Shown: positions 33,605 through 41,833, numbered from the stretch's first letter. The stretch is DNA of 64,000 bases from BQOK01 sp048388525 (GCF_048388525.1 NZ_DBGCTQ010000111.1:8353-72352), one strand, 5' to 3'. Notes: generated by a model from the letters alone, not told the origin. Numbers and translations are program-made.

Positions 33605-34416
33605 TTGCCGTTCCCTCCTGCGATATGGATGAAATTCTGCTCCAGGCTGCCGTGGTCGATGCGAACGTCCAGCACTGGGAAGCCTTTTTCCCGACAGCCC
33701 TCCAGCAACGCCAGCAGGGTGGCGGAAAGGTCGTTTGACCGAACGCTCTCTTCGCCCTGCGGGGTCTGGATGGTGATGGTGCAGCGCCCCCCCACTGCCT
33801 CGGCCAGGCCGGAAACGGGGCCCAGATATGCAATGGCGCCGCCGCTCAGAATTGCAATGCGGTTGCACAGGGCCTCCACCTCGGCCATGTCGTGGCTGGC
33901 AAGGATGATGGTCTTGCCCTGCGCTTTCAGCCTGCGGATCTGATCGTGGAGCTGGACCCGGCCCTCCACATCCAGCCCGGCGGTGGGTTCGTCCAGAAAC
34001 ACAATGTCCGGGTCGCCGATCAGGGCCAGGGCCAGGTGCAGCCGCCGCTTTTGCCCGGTGGAAAGCTGCACATACTGTTTTTTTGCCAGCGCATCAATGC
34101 CCAGGGCCGCAAGCATGGAGGGGTCGGCGGCGGCCCGGTTCCATTTGGCGAACAGGCGCACGGCCTCCATGGGGCGGATGTGGGCCGGAAGCGAGGACGA
34201 TTGCAGCTGGATGCCCGCCCGGCCGTGGAACGCAACACGGCCCCCGTCGCAGGTGCGCAGGCCCTCGATGCATTCAAGGGTGGTGGTTTTGCCCGCGCCG
34301 TTGACGCCCAGCAGCGCGAAGATTTCGCCTTTTTCGATCTGGAGATCGAGGCCCTTCAGCACGGCGCGGCCGCCGTAGCTTTTGCGCAGGCCCTCGACCT
34401 GGATGGCATAATTCAT
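33601..34416 (-). CDS. ABC exporter ATPase
   Basis: 271 residues. Walker A GVNGAGKTT at about 38-46, Q-loop IQLQ, signature LSTGQKRRL, Walker B IVFLDEPTAGLD and H-loop ASHD are all present and canonical for DRA/ABC-2-linked ATPases. The C-terminal ~60 residues form an accessory domain. Overlaps both neighbours by 4 bp, so merR, ATPase and permease form one unit. Confidence 0.94.
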   Translation of the reverse strand: MNYAIQVEGLRKSYGGRAVLKGLDLQIEKGEIFALLGVNGAGKTTTLECIEGLRTCDGGRVAFHGRAGIQLQSSSLPAHIRPMEAVRLFAKWNRAAADPSMLAALGIDALAKKQYVQLSTGQKRRLHLALALIGDPDIVFLDEPTAGLDVEGRVQLHDQIRRLKAQGKTIILASHDMAEVEALCNRIAILSGGAIAYLGPVSGLAEAVGGRCTITIQTPQGEESVRSNDLSATLLALLEGCREKGFPVLDVRIDHGSLEQNFIHIAGGNGK

Positions 34417-35240
34417 TTTGTTCCCTCCCCCAGCGGATCATAATCCCGCGCGGTGAACCAGGCTTCCAGCGCGGGGCCGATAAAAGCGTTGGCATCCGCC
34501 AGCTTTTGCTGCCATTCCTGCGATGGGCCGGCGGGGGCCCCGGCCTCCGCCTTGTCGGAAAGCTTCATCAGGTCGGCCAGCATGGCCGTGTCGCCGCCCG
34601 TGAAGTCCAGCACCATGGCCCAATATTTCTCGGCAAAGGCCATGCCCCGCTCGCCGGCGGGAGGCACGCCTTCGGCCTGAAGGCGCAGGGCCTCGCCCAT
34701 CAGCTGGCTGACCCGTTCCATCATAATTGGGGCGCTGGCATGGTCGAAGCGGCGCCGGAACTGGTTCAGGGTGCGGTCGTCGAGGTGCTTGACGAGCCAG
34801 TAAAGCTCGTTTTTCATCTGGAGGTTTGCAATGATATCGGCGTACTTTTTAAAGTCTACCGCCTGCATTTGCAGCACCTCGGCCCGCAGCGCCTCCAGCT
34901 GGGCCAGGGATTCGGACAGGGAGGCGAGCTTTTGGCGGATGGCGGCCGCCTGCTCGGAAAGCGCGGCGGCGACCTCTTCCGGGCTATCCAGGCCGATCAG
35001 GCGGTTTTTGATGTCGTCCAGCGAAAAGCCCAGATGCTTCATGGACAGGATCTGGTGGAGCAGGATCACGTCCCTGTCGGTGTAGAGCCTGCGGCCGCCC
35101 CCGCTTTGGGCCGAGGGGGAGAGCAGGCCTTCCCGGTGGTAATATTGCAGGGTGCGCACCGAGACACCCATCTTTTTTGCGATCTCGCCCACAGTCATAT
35201 AACCCTGGGGAATCGCCCGGTCGTTTGACATATCCATCAC
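34413..35240 (-). CDS. MerR-family regulator with TipAS-like C-terminal region
   Basis: 275 residues. YMTVGEIAKKMGVSVRTLQYYHREGLLSP is the winged helix-turn-helix (about residues 14-42), followed by RRLYTDRDVILLHQIL and a coiled-coil dimer helix at about 85-125. The C-terminal part (RVSQLMGEALRLQ, FTGGDTAMLADLMKLSD) resembles TipAS-type ligand-binding regions that sense drugs, though it is divergent. First gene of the exporter operon, and its own promoter has MerR architecture, so ligand-induced autoactivation of an efflux pump is the likely logic. Confidence 0.9.
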   Translation of the reverse strand: MMDMSNDRAIPQGYMTVGEIAKKMGVSVRTLQYYHREGLLSPSAQSGGGRRLYTDRDVILLHQILSMKHLGFSLDDIKNRLIGLDSPEEVAAALSEQAAAIRQKLASLSESLAQLEALRAEVLQMQAVDFKKYADIIANLQMKNELYWLVKHLDDRTLNQFRRRFDHASAPIMMERVSQLMGEALRLQAEGVPPAGERGMAFAEKYWAMVLDFTGGDTAMLADLMKLSDKAEAGAPAGPSQEWQQKLADANAFIGPALEAWFTARDYDPLGEGTK

Positions 35241-35251
35241 CTCTGTGTTCT

Positions 35252-35282
35252 ATTATGACACGTGACCCTGCGTCACGAGCAA
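35252..35282 (-). promoter_or_regulatory. MerR-type promoter with 19-bp spacer and operator
   Basis: Minus strand: TTGCTC (complement of 35277-35282) and CATAAT (complement of 35252-35257) are separated by 19 bp, the overlong spacer typical of MerR-activated promoters. The spacer contains the dyad CGTGAC-N5-GTCACG (35261-35277), where the dimer would bind and twist the DNA. Confidence 0.82.
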
Positions 35283-35409
35283 GCCTTTTTATTCCTTTGC
35301 AATAAAAAAACAGAAAATATTCGACGGTAATGGAATCCTCTTTCCAGCCGGAAAAGCCCATGAAATCAGCATTTCCACTATATGCAATACAATCCCGCAA
35401 AGGGTAAAA

Positions 35410-35429
35410 TGGTGCCCGAATGGTGCCCA
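35410..35429 (+). repeat. Left copy of TGGTGCCCNNNTGGTGCCCA direct repeat
   Basis: Two TGGTGCCC units 11 bp apart (35410 and 35421), one helical turn. The same double unit with a different 3-nt spacer occurs at 36616-36635 in the same orientation; together they bracket the AT-rich acetyltransferase gene. Confidence 0.7.
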
Positions 35430-35553
35430 GGTGAACAAACTGAATTATGAACAGCAGCATAAAGTTATGACATGAAATGAGCAGTTTGACATTTCCATAC
35501 GTTACTATTAGAATGGAAAAGACAAGTTATGTATTTGTTCGCCTTCGGCGGAG

Positions 35554-35564
35554 AAGGCGCACTC
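35554..35564 (+). repeat. Left 11-bp inverted repeat flanking the GNAT gene
   Basis: AAGGCGCACTC; its exact complement GAGTGCGCCTT is at 36215-36225, just after the gene. Confidence 0.55.
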
Positions 35565-35634
35565 GACAAATTGGAATATGTACGCAAAAAAGTGTTTATT
35601 GTTTAATTATAAAATGATTTTAGAGGTATAAAAA

Positions 35635-36192
35635 TTGAAGCATATAGGTACACAAACTATAAAAACAAGAAGATTGACATTACGTAAACTAGAAATTTCA
35701 GATGCCGAAATGATGTTTAATAATTGGGGGAGTGACAGTGAAGTTACTCGCTTTTTGCGTTGGGACTCACATAAAACAATAGAGGACAGCAGAAGCATGA
35801 TCCAAATGTGGATTAATAATTATGAATTAGAATCCACTTATTATTGGGGTATATATCTGCAAGACGGTGAAATGATTGGCTCTATTGGTGTCAGCATAAT
35901 TTCTGAATATGATTTGATTGGAGAATTAGGATACAAAATTGGTAGTCGATGGTGGGGGCAAGGATATACCAGTGAAGCGGCTGGAGCAGTTATCAATTAT
36001 ATGTTCAACAACACAGATGTTGAACGAATACAATCATTTAGCTCTGTAAAAAATCCTGCTTCAAGGAAAGTGATGGAAAAGGCAGGAATGCGCTATGAAG
36101 GTCTTTCACGACACAGTTATAAAACTCGTGATGGTTTTCAAGATTGTACTTTTTTCGGGATAATACGAGATGAATGGGAACAAATGAAATAG
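35635..36192 (+). CDS. GNAT N-acetyltransferase (RimJ/RimL-like)
   Basis: 185 residues from a TTG start with AGAGG 8 nt upstream. TRRLTLRKLEISDAEMMF is the family opening; GELGYKIGSRWWGQGYTSEA contains the acetyl-CoA pyrophosphate-binding R/Q-x-x-G-x-G/A loop (about residues 100-119); SSVKNPASRKVMEKAGM is motif B. It acetylates an amino group on a protein, amino acid or small molecule; some relatives confer drug resistance. It has its own promoter and terminator, is far more AT-rich than its neighbours and lies between repeats, so it looks acquired. Confidence 0.9.
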   Translation: MKHIGTQTIKTRRLTLRKLEISDAEMMFNNWGSDSEVTRFLRWDSHKTIEDSRSMIQMWINNYELESTYYWGIYLQDGEMIGSIGVSIISEYDLIGELGYKIGSRWWGQGYTSEAAGAVINYMFNNTDVERIQSFSSVKNPASRKVMEKAGMRYEGLSRHSYKTRDGFQDCTFFGIIRDEWEQMK

Positions 36193-36214
36193 ATTCAAGT
36201 TTATTATACTGTTT

Positions 36215-36225
36215 GAGTGCGCCTT
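36215..36225 (+). repeat. Right 11-bp inverted repeat flanking the GNAT gene
   Basis: GAGTGCGCCTT, exact complement of 35554-35564. It lies 22 bp after the GNAT stop codon. Confidence 0.55.
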
Positions 36226-36260
36226 ATTGGACAAAGACGCACTACCCATTTTGTTGTTTT

Positions 36261-36320
36261 CAATCGTGGCAAGCAGTGTTTTGTGTGTACCATGAAACAC
36301 TGCTTGCCACGATTGTTTTC
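36261..36320 (+). terminator. Terminator of the GNAT gene, very long stem
   Basis: A perfect 21-nt stem (36261-36281 with 36295-36315; core GTGGCAAGCAGTG) and a 13-nt loop, followed by TTTTC. Longer than needed for termination, so it may also be a remnant recombination or repeat structure. Confidence 0.8.
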
Positions 36321-36855
36321 AGTGGAATTGTGATTCCCGCCGCGCATGAAAACAGCCCCGGCATGAGACAGGGCTAAGTCTCACACCGAGACTGTCATGC
36401 GGAACAATAGAAGTCCGTTCCCGGGGGTCCAGGTGAAATCATACAGGCCCCCTCGGTCCCGCGTCCTCAGAGGCCAATTCTGTCAGGGGGTGAGGCCCCA
36501 TTTGTCCGCGCCCGTCCCGCCCGCAAACTCTCTCCTGCCTTTTGCGGTTTCGGGGAGGGGGTGGTATACTAAAGCTGTCAGCAGGCCACATAAGGGCTTG
36601 CTGTTTTTTGTTTTGTGGTGCCCACATGGTGCCCAACCTTACAAAACCATGCTGTTACAGGTTATGCCGTCTTATTCGCTGGATTTGAAAAACCCTCCAT
36701 TTCATGCGGGTTTGCGCCGTCTGCCTGTAATATAAAATTTATTCAAGATGGCCCCGACCTTACCGTTAAAGCAGCAACCGGCCCGTATGGCAAAAAACAG
36801 CATTCGCCGCGCTGCGGCGCGGCAAGGTGTGGGGCGCTTTTGTGGCGAATTGCTG
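36321..36855 (+). other. Intergenic region between GNAT cassette and pheA
   Basis: No supported gene. A promoter-like pair TTGCGG (36542-36547) and TATACT (36565-36570, with upstream TG) is followed within about 10 bp by the hairpin AGCAGGCC/GGCTTGCT (36580-36602) and a T run (36604-36609), which would give an RNA of only about 30-35 nt. The right TGGTGCCC double repeat is at 36616-36635. The ORF that can be read at 36397-36735 has no family resemblance and crosses these elements. Confidence 0.5.
36616..36635 (+). repeat. Right copy of TGGTGCCCNNNTGGTGCCCA direct repeat
   Basis: Units at 36616 and 36627, again 11 bp apart, same orientation as the left copy 1.2 kb away. The spacer differs (ACA here, GAA there). 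Confidence 0.7.
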
Positions 36856-36884
36856 TTGTGCTGCAGGCCGGTTTATGGTATACT
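36797..36884 (+). promoter_or_regulatory. pheA/aro operon promoter with upstream dyad
   Basis: TTGTGC (36856-36861) and TATACT (36879-36884, with TG extension) with a 17-bp spacer. Immediately upstream is a dyad: ACAGCATTCGCC (36797-36808) with GGCGAATTGCTGT (36844-36856), whose right arm touches the -35 box. The leader is only about 27 nt, so no T-box or attenuator fits. Confidence 0.65.
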
Positions 36885-36917
36885 TTAGTGCATTAGAAGG
36901 GCAGGGAGGCGCACAGG

Positions 36918-37997
36918 ATGGACAAGCTGGACGAGGCGCGGGCGGCGATCGACAGGATCGACGCGCAGATGGCCACGCTGTTTGAGGCGCGCATGGCGGC
37001 GGTGGCGGCGGTGGCGGCCTATAAAAAGGAACACGCGCTGCCGGTGCTGGACAGCGCCCGGGAGGGCGAGGTGGTGGAAAAGAACCTGGCCCGGCTGAAA
37101 AACCAGGAGCTGGCGCCCTTTTACGCGGACTACATCCGGTATCAGATGGCGCTCTCGCGCCAGTACCAGGCCCAGGTGCTGGGCCGTGACCGGGTGGCTT
37201 ACCAGGGGGTGGAGGGCGCCTTTGCCCACATCGCCCTGAAAAAGCTGTTCCCCCGCGCGCAGGAGCTGCCCTGCGCCACCTGGGGCAAGGTGTTCGACGC
37301 GGTGGAGGCCGGGGACGCGGCGTATGGGGTGCTGCCCTTTGAGAACAGCCACGCGGGGGATGTTTCGGCCGTGCTGGACCTGTGCTTTGCCCACCCGGGG
37401 CTGTATGTGACCGAGGTGTGCGATCTGCCGGTGCGCCAGAACCTGCTGGGGCTGCCGGGAGCAAGGCTGTCCGACATTACAAGGGTGTGCAGCCACCCGC
37501 AGGCCATTGCCCAGAGCGAGCGGTTTTTAAAAAGCCTTTCGCTGCCCGCCGAGGACTGCCTGAACACCGCGGTGGCGGCCAAAAAGGTGGCCGAGAGCGG
37601 CGATAAGGCCCTGGCGGCCATTGCCAGCGAGGAGACCGCCGCCCTGTACGGCCTGCAGGTGCTGGCGGCGGACATCAACTCGGACGGCGACAACACCACC
37701 CGGTTCATCGTGATCGGGCGGGAGCTGCCGGTCAGCGGCGACCGGTTCAGCCTGCTGTTCACGGTGGACCACAAGGCCGGAAAGCTGGCCGCGGCGATTC
37801 AGGCCATCGGCGCGGCGGGCTTTAATATGGAGTGCATCAAGAGCCGCCCCATGCCGGGCGTGCCCTTTGAGTATTATTTTTATGTGGAGCTGGAGGGCCA
37901 GCCCGGCGCGCAGGGGACCAAGGCCCTGCTGAACGAGCTGGAACGGGTGTGCAACACCCTTCGGGTGCTGGGCATCTTCACAAGGCGGCAGCCATGA
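36918..37997 (+). CDS. pheA: Bifunctional chorismate mutase / prephenate dehydratase (P-protein)
   Basis: 359 residues. N-terminal AroQ-type mutase (about 1-85: LDEARAAIDRIDAQMATLF), central dehydratase (about 92-270: VAYQGVEGAFAH, PFENSHAGDVS, CSHPQAIAQSERFL, TTRFIVIG) and a C-terminal ACT domain (about 275-355) with IKSRPMPGVPFEYYFY, the Phe-binding ESRP-like motif. It converts chorismate through prephenate to phenylpyruvate and is probably feedback-inhibited by phenylalanine. First gene of an eight-gene aromatic operon. GGGAGG precedes the ATG. Confidence 0.95.
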   Translation: MDKLDEARAAIDRIDAQMATLFEARMAAVAAVAAYKKEHALPVLDSAREGEVVEKNLARLKNQELAPFYADYIRYQMALSRQYQAQVLGRDRVAYQGVEGAFAHIALKKLFPRAQELPCATWGKVFDAVEAGDAAYGVLPFENSHAGDVSAVLDLCFAHPGLYVTEVCDLPVRQNLLGLPGARLSDITRVCSHPQAIAQSERFLKSLSLPAEDCLNTAVAAKKVAESGDKALAAIASEETAALYGLQVLAADINSDGDNTTRFIVIGRELPVSGDRFSLLFTVDHKAGKLAAAIQAIGAAGFNMECIKSRPMPGVPFEYYFYVELEGQPGAQGTKALLNELERVCNTLRVLGIFTRRQP

Positions 37998-38011
37998 GAG
38001 GGAGCGAAGGT

Positions 38012-39034
38012 ATGAAACTGACCATGCGGCTGGGTGAGCGCAGCTACGACATTGTTTTAAAGCGGGGCGCGCTGGCAAATCTGGGCCAGCTGGCAAATCT
38101 GGCCCGCAAGGTGTTTATTGTGACCGACAGCGGCGTGCCCACCGAATACGCCGCCGCAGTAAAGGCCCAGTGCGCCGAGGGAGTTATTTACACCGTGCCC
38201 CAGGGCGAGAACAGCAAAAGCCTGAAAACCTACGAGGCGCTGCTGTGCGCCATGCTGGAGGCAGGGTTTGGCCGCGGCGACGCGGTGGTGGCCGTGGGCG
38301 GCGGCGTGGTGGGGGACCTGGCGGGCTTTGCGGCCGCCACCTACATGCGCGGCATCGACTTCATCAACTGCCCCACCACCACCCTCTCGCAGATCGACTC
38401 GTCGATCGGGGGCAAGGTGGCGGTAGACCTGGGCCGGGCAAAGAACATCGTGGGGGCCTTTTGGCAGCCGAGGCTGGTGGTGGTGGACCCGGACACCCTG
38501 GCCACCCTGCCCCGCCGCCATTTTGTGAACGGCCTGGCCGAGAGCGTGAAGATGAGCCTGACCAGCGACGCCGAGCTGTTCGGCCTGTTCGAGACCGGGG
38601 ATGTGGACGCGGAGATCGAGACCATTATCCGCCGCAGCCTGCTGATCAAAAAGAGCGTGGTAGAGCGGGACGAGACCGAGCAGGGCCTGCGGGCCATCCT
38701 GAATTTCGGCCACACGCTGGGGCATGGCATCGAGGCGGTAAAGGGCGTGACCGGGCGGCGCAAAAACGGCCTTTACCACGGCGAATGCGTGGCGCTGGGC
38801 ATGCTGCCCATGATCGAGGACAAGCGCCTGCAAAAACGGGTGCGGGCGGTGTACCGCAGGCTGGGCCTGCCTGCCAGGGCAGCTTACGACAAGCAGAAGG
38901 TGCTGGCCTATATGCTGCACGACAAAAAAGCCCGGGGCGGCCAGATCACCCTGGTGAAGGTGCCGGGCCTTGGCTGCTGGCGGCTGGACAAAGCGCCGCT
39001 GGCCGAGCTGGAATGCATCGTGATGGGGAAGTGA
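38012..39034 (+). CDS. aroB: 3-dehydroquinate synthase
   Basis: 340 residues from the ATG at 38012, which has GGGAG 9 nt upstream; an ATG at 37994 overlapping the pheA stop is an alternative. VAVGGGVVGDLAGFAAATYMRG is the NAD-binding glycine-rich segment, PTTTLSQIDSSIGGK and the zinc ligands in ESVKMSL, NFGHTLGHGIE and HGECVALGM complete the active site. It cyclises DAHP to 3-dehydroquinate, step 2 of the shikimate pathway. Confidence 0.95.
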   Translation: MKLTMRLGERSYDIVLKRGALANLGQLANLARKVFIVTDSGVPTEYAAAVKAQCAEGVIYTVPQGENSKSLKTYEALLCAMLEAGFGRGDAVVAVGGGVVGDLAGFAAATYMRGIDFINCPTTTLSQIDSSIGGKVAVDLGRAKNIVGAFWQPRLVVVDPDTLATLPRRHFVNGLAESVKMSLTSDAELFGLFETGDVDAEIETIIRRSLLIKKSVVERDETEQGLRAILNFGHTLGHGIEAVKGVTGRRKNGLYHGECVALGMLPMIEDKRLQKRVRAVYRRLGLPARAAYDKQKVLAYMLHDKKARGGQITLVKVPGLGCWRLDKAPLAELECIVMGK

Positions 39035-39038
39035 CGAG

Positions 39039-40148
39039 ATGAAAAACACCTTTGGCAGCGCGGTGACCGTGACGATTTTCGGCGAGAGCCACGGCCCCGC
39101 CGTGGGCGCGGTGCTGGACGGTTTGGCGGCGGGCCTGCCGGTGGACGGGGAATTCATCGCCCGCCAGATGGACAAGCGCAGGGCGAAGCCCGGCGGGCTT
39201 TCCACCGCCCGCGCCGAAGCGGACCAGGTGCGCTTTTTGAGCGGGGTATGGAACGGGCGCACCACCGGCACGCCGCTGGCGCTGATGATTGAAAATCAGA
39301 ATACCCGCCCGGGCGACTACGCCGCGGGCGCGGGGCTGGCGCGGCCCGGCCACGCCGACTGGGCCGCCCATGTGAAATACGGCGGCTTTGAGGACTGGCG
39401 GGGTGGCGGCCATTTTTCCGGCCGGGTGACCGCCGCGCTGACCGCCGCGGGCGCTGTGTGCCGGGGGGTGCTGGCCGCCAAAGGCGTGCTGGCTGCCACC
39501 CACATCCGCGAGGCGGCGGGCGTGCCGGACGCGCCCTTTGCGGCGCAGCCCGGGGCCCTGCGCGCCCAGCTGGAGGCGCTGGCGGGGCAGGGGGGCTTCC
39601 CGGTGCTGCGCGAGGCGGCGGGGGAAGAGATGCAGGCGGCCATCCGGGCGGCGGGCGCCGAGGGCGACAGCGTGGGCGGCATTTTGGAGACCGCCGCCGC
39701 CGGCCTGCCCGCCGGCATCGGCGAACCCTTTTTTGACAGCGTGGAGAGCACCCTTGCGCACCTTTTGTTCAGCGTGCCCGCGGTAAAAGGGGTGGAGTTC
39801 GGCGCGGGGTTTGGCTTTGCAGGCATGCGGGGCAGCGAGGCGAACGACCCCCTGCGGCTGGAGGACGGGCGGATCACCACCGCAACGAACCACAACGGCG
39901 GGGTGAACGGGGGGGTGGCCAACGGCATGCCCCTGGTGCTGCGCAGCTGCGTAAAGCCCACCCCCAGCATTTACAAGCCTCAGCGCACCGTGGACCTTGC
40001 AAGCGGCGCCGAGGGGGAGCTGCGCATCCAGGGCCGCCACGACCCCTGCATTCTGCACAGGGCCGCGGTGGTGCAGACCGCCGCGGTGTGCATCGGCCTG
40101 CTCGACCTTTGCACCCAGCGCTTCGGCACGCTGTGGCAGGCGGAATAG
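39039..40148 (+). CDS. aroC: Chorismate synthase
   Basis: 369 residues. GESHGPAVGAVLDGLAAG is the N-terminal family signature; RPGHADWAAHVKYG and EDWRGGGHFSGR hold catalytic His/Arg residues; GGVNGGVANGMPLVLR and RHDPCILHRA close the FMN site. It makes chorismate from EPSP with reduced FMN. Starts 4 bp after aroB. Confidence 0.96.
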   Translation: MKNTFGSAVTVTIFGESHGPAVGAVLDGLAAGLPVDGEFIARQMDKRRAKPGGLSTARAEADQVRFLSGVWNGRTTGTPLALMIENQNTRPGDYAAGAGLARPGHADWAAHVKYGGFEDWRGGGHFSGRVTAALTAAGAVCRGVLAAKGVLAATHIREAAGVPDAPFAAQPGALRAQLEALAGQGGFPVLREAAGEEMQAAIRAAGAEGDSVGGILETAAAGLPAGIGEPFFDSVESTLAHLLFSVPAVKGVEFGAGFGFAGMRGSEANDPLRLEDGRITTATNHNGGVNGGVANGMPLVLRSCVKPTPSIYKPQRTVDLASGAEGELRIQGRHDPCILHRAAVVQTAAVCIGLLDLCTQRFGTLWQAE

Positions 40149-40158
40149 GGGGCAGCGC

Positions 40159-41421
40159 ATGGAATACGGATTGATCGGCGGCCGGCTTGGGCACAGCTAC
40201 TCAAAGCTCATTCACGAACAGCTGTGCGGCTATACATATGAGCTGTGCCCCCTGCCCGCTGAGGCGGATGCCCGGGCCTTTTTGCGGGCCAGGGCCTTTA
40301 AGGCCGTGAATGTGACCATTCCCTACAAACGCCTGGCGCTGGAATGCTGCGACGAGGCCGACGCGCGGGCGGCGGCCATCGGCGCAGTGAACACCCTGGT
40401 GAACCGGGGCGGCAGGCTGTTTGGCTACAACACCGATTACGACGGGTTTTCGTATCTGGCCCGGGCCCACGGGGTGGACTTTGGGGGCCGCACCGTGCTG
40501 GTGCTGGGAACCGGCGGCACCAGCCGCACTGTGGCCGCGGCGGCAAAAGCGGGCGGCGCCAAAGAGGTGCTGTTCGCCAGCCGGGGCGGCGGGCCGGGCG
40601 CCCTGGGCTACAGCGAGGCCGCGGGGCGAAAGGACGTGCAGGTGGTGGTGAACACCTCGCCCGCGGGCATGTACCCGGAGGTGGAGAGCTGCCTTTTGGA
40701 CCCGGCGGTCTTCCCGCAGCTGGAGGCGGTGCTGGACGTGGTGTATAACCCTTTCAAGACCGAGCTGGTGCAGCGGGCCGAGGAACTGGGCGTGACCGCG
40801 GCCGGGGGCCTGGAAATGCTGGTGGCCCAGGCGGTGTATGCCGCCCGGCTTTTTACCGGGCAGGAAATGCCCGAGAGCTGCATCGACCCGGTGTTCCGCA
40901 GCATTTGGGCCGACCGGGCCAACATTGTGCTGGTGGGTATGCCCAGCAGCGGCAAGACCACCATCGGCCGGATGCTGGCCAAGGCGCTGGACAAGCGCTT
41001 TGTGGATCTGGACGCGGAGATCGAACGGGCCAGCGGCCAGTCCGTGCCCTCGATTTTTGAGACCCAGGGGGAGGCAGGTTTCCGCCGGTGGGAGCAGCGG
41101 GTCACCGGGCGCTTTGCAAAGGAGAGCGGGCAGGTGCTCTCGTGCGGGGGGGGCGTGGTGAAGACCGCCGCCAACGTGCGGGCGCTGCGCCGAAACGGCG
41201 TGGTGCTGTTTATCGACCGGCCGGTGGAAAAGCTGCGGGTGGGCGGCAGCCGCCCTTTGTCCACCGGCAGGGAGGCGCTGGAGCGCATGGCAGCCCAGCG
41301 CGGGCCGCTTTACCGGGCGGCGGCGGACATCACGGTGGACAATTCCGGCGAGCCCTTTGCAAGGGCCGCCGCGGCCGCAAAGGAGGCAATTTGTGCGTAT
41401 TTTGGTATTGAACGGCCCTAA
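40159..41421 (+). CDS. aroE/aroK: Shikimate dehydrogenase - shikimate kinase fusion
   Basis: 420 residues from the ATG at 40159. Residues 1-255 are shikimate dehydrogenase: GGRLGHSYSKLIH, AVNVTIPYK with the catalytic Lys, GYNTDYDGF, LGTGGTSRTV (NADP-binding) and NTSPAGMYP. Residues 256-420 are shikimate kinase: Walker A VGMPSSGKTTIGRML, FVDLDAEIE and SCGGGVV. Both active sites look intact, so one polypeptide would reduce 3-dehydroshikimate and phosphorylate shikimate. Separate genes are usual. Start moved from 39997, which would lie inside aroC. Confidence 0.94.
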   Translation: MEYGLIGGRLGHSYSKLIHEQLCGYTYELCPLPAEADARAFLRARAFKAVNVTIPYKRLALECCDEADARAAAIGAVNTLVNRGGRLFGYNTDYDGFSYLARAHGVDFGGRTVLVLGTGGTSRTVAAAAKAGGAKEVLFASRGGGPGALGYSEAAGRKDVQVVVNTSPAGMYPEVESCLLDPAVFPQLEAVLDVVYNPFKTELVQRAEELGVTAAGGLEMLVAQAVYAARLFTGQEMPESCIDPVFRSIWADRANIVLVGMPSSGKTTIGRMLAKALDKRFVDLDAEIERASGQSVPSIFETQGEAGFRRWEQRVTGRFAKESGQVLSCGGGVVKTAANVRALRRNGVVLFIDRPVEKLRVGGSRPLSTGREALERMAAQRGPLYRAAADITVDNSGEPFARAAAAAKEAICAYFGIERP

Positions 41422-41833
41422 CCTGAACCTTTTGGGGATGCGGGAGCCGGGGCTGTACGGCACGGTGGACTACGAGGGCCTGGTGGAACTGATCCGCGCC
41501 GAGTGTGAGCGGCTGGGGATCGAGGCGGAATTTTATCAGTCCAACCACGAGGGGGACCTGGTGGACGCCATTCAAAACGCGCGGGGCCGGTGCGACGGGC
41601 TGGTGCTGAACCCGGGGGCCTACACCCACACCAGCATTGCCATTCTGGACGCGCTCAAGGCGGTGGGCCTGCCCGCCGCCGAGGTGCATATTACCGACAT
41701 TGCCCAGCGGGAGCCGTTCCGGCAGGTGAGCTATGCGGGCATGGCCTGCCAGGGGCACTTCATCGGGCAGGGCCTGGCGGGCTACCTGAACGCGGTGCGA
41801 TTCATCAAGCAGACCGTGGAAGCGGAGGGCTGA
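41393..41833 (+). CDS. aroQ: Type II 3-dehydroquinate dehydratase
   Basis: 146 residues from the GTG at 41393 with AAAGGAGG 5 nt upstream; the start lies inside the end of the previous gene (29-bp overlap). VLNGPNLNLLGMREPGLYG contains the catalytic Tyr loop, NPGAYTHTSIAILDAL the structural core, and EVHITDIAQREPFRQVSY the substrate-binding His/Arg region. It dehydrates 3-dehydroquinate, step 3 of the pathway. Normal length for the dodecameric family. Confidence 0.95.
   Translation: MRILVLNGPNLNLLGMREPGLYGTVDYEGLVELIRAECERLGIEAEFYQSNHEGDLVDAIQNARGRCDGLVLNPGAYTHTSIAILDALKAVGLPAAEVHITDIAQREPFRQVSYAGMACQGHFIGQGLAGYLNAVRFIKQTVEAEG

Larger units (their letters stand above)
35283..35634 (+). other. 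AT-rich intergenic region carrying the GNAT promoter
   Basis: Holds a double TGGTGCCC repeat (35410-35429), a good promoter TTGACA (35486-35491) - 17 bp - TAGAAT (35509-35514), and a small hairpin CGCCTTC/GAAGGCG (35540-35559) in the leader of the acetyltransferase gene. No ORF with support. Base composition changes abruptly from the GC-rich operon to its left. Confidence 0.6.

Noticed and set aside
33605..33868. N-terminal extension of the ABC-2 permease
   Set aside because: It is an out-of-frame reading of the ATPase gene; the ATGA overlap at 33601-33604 is the natural start.
36397..36735. A 112-codon ORF between the GNAT cassette and pheA
   Set aside because: No recognisable family, no ribosome site, and it runs through a terminator-like hairpin and the TGGTGCCC repeat.
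36885..36917. T-box or Phe leader-peptide attenuator before pheA
   Set aside because: The leader from the predicted promoter is only about 27 nt, too short for either.
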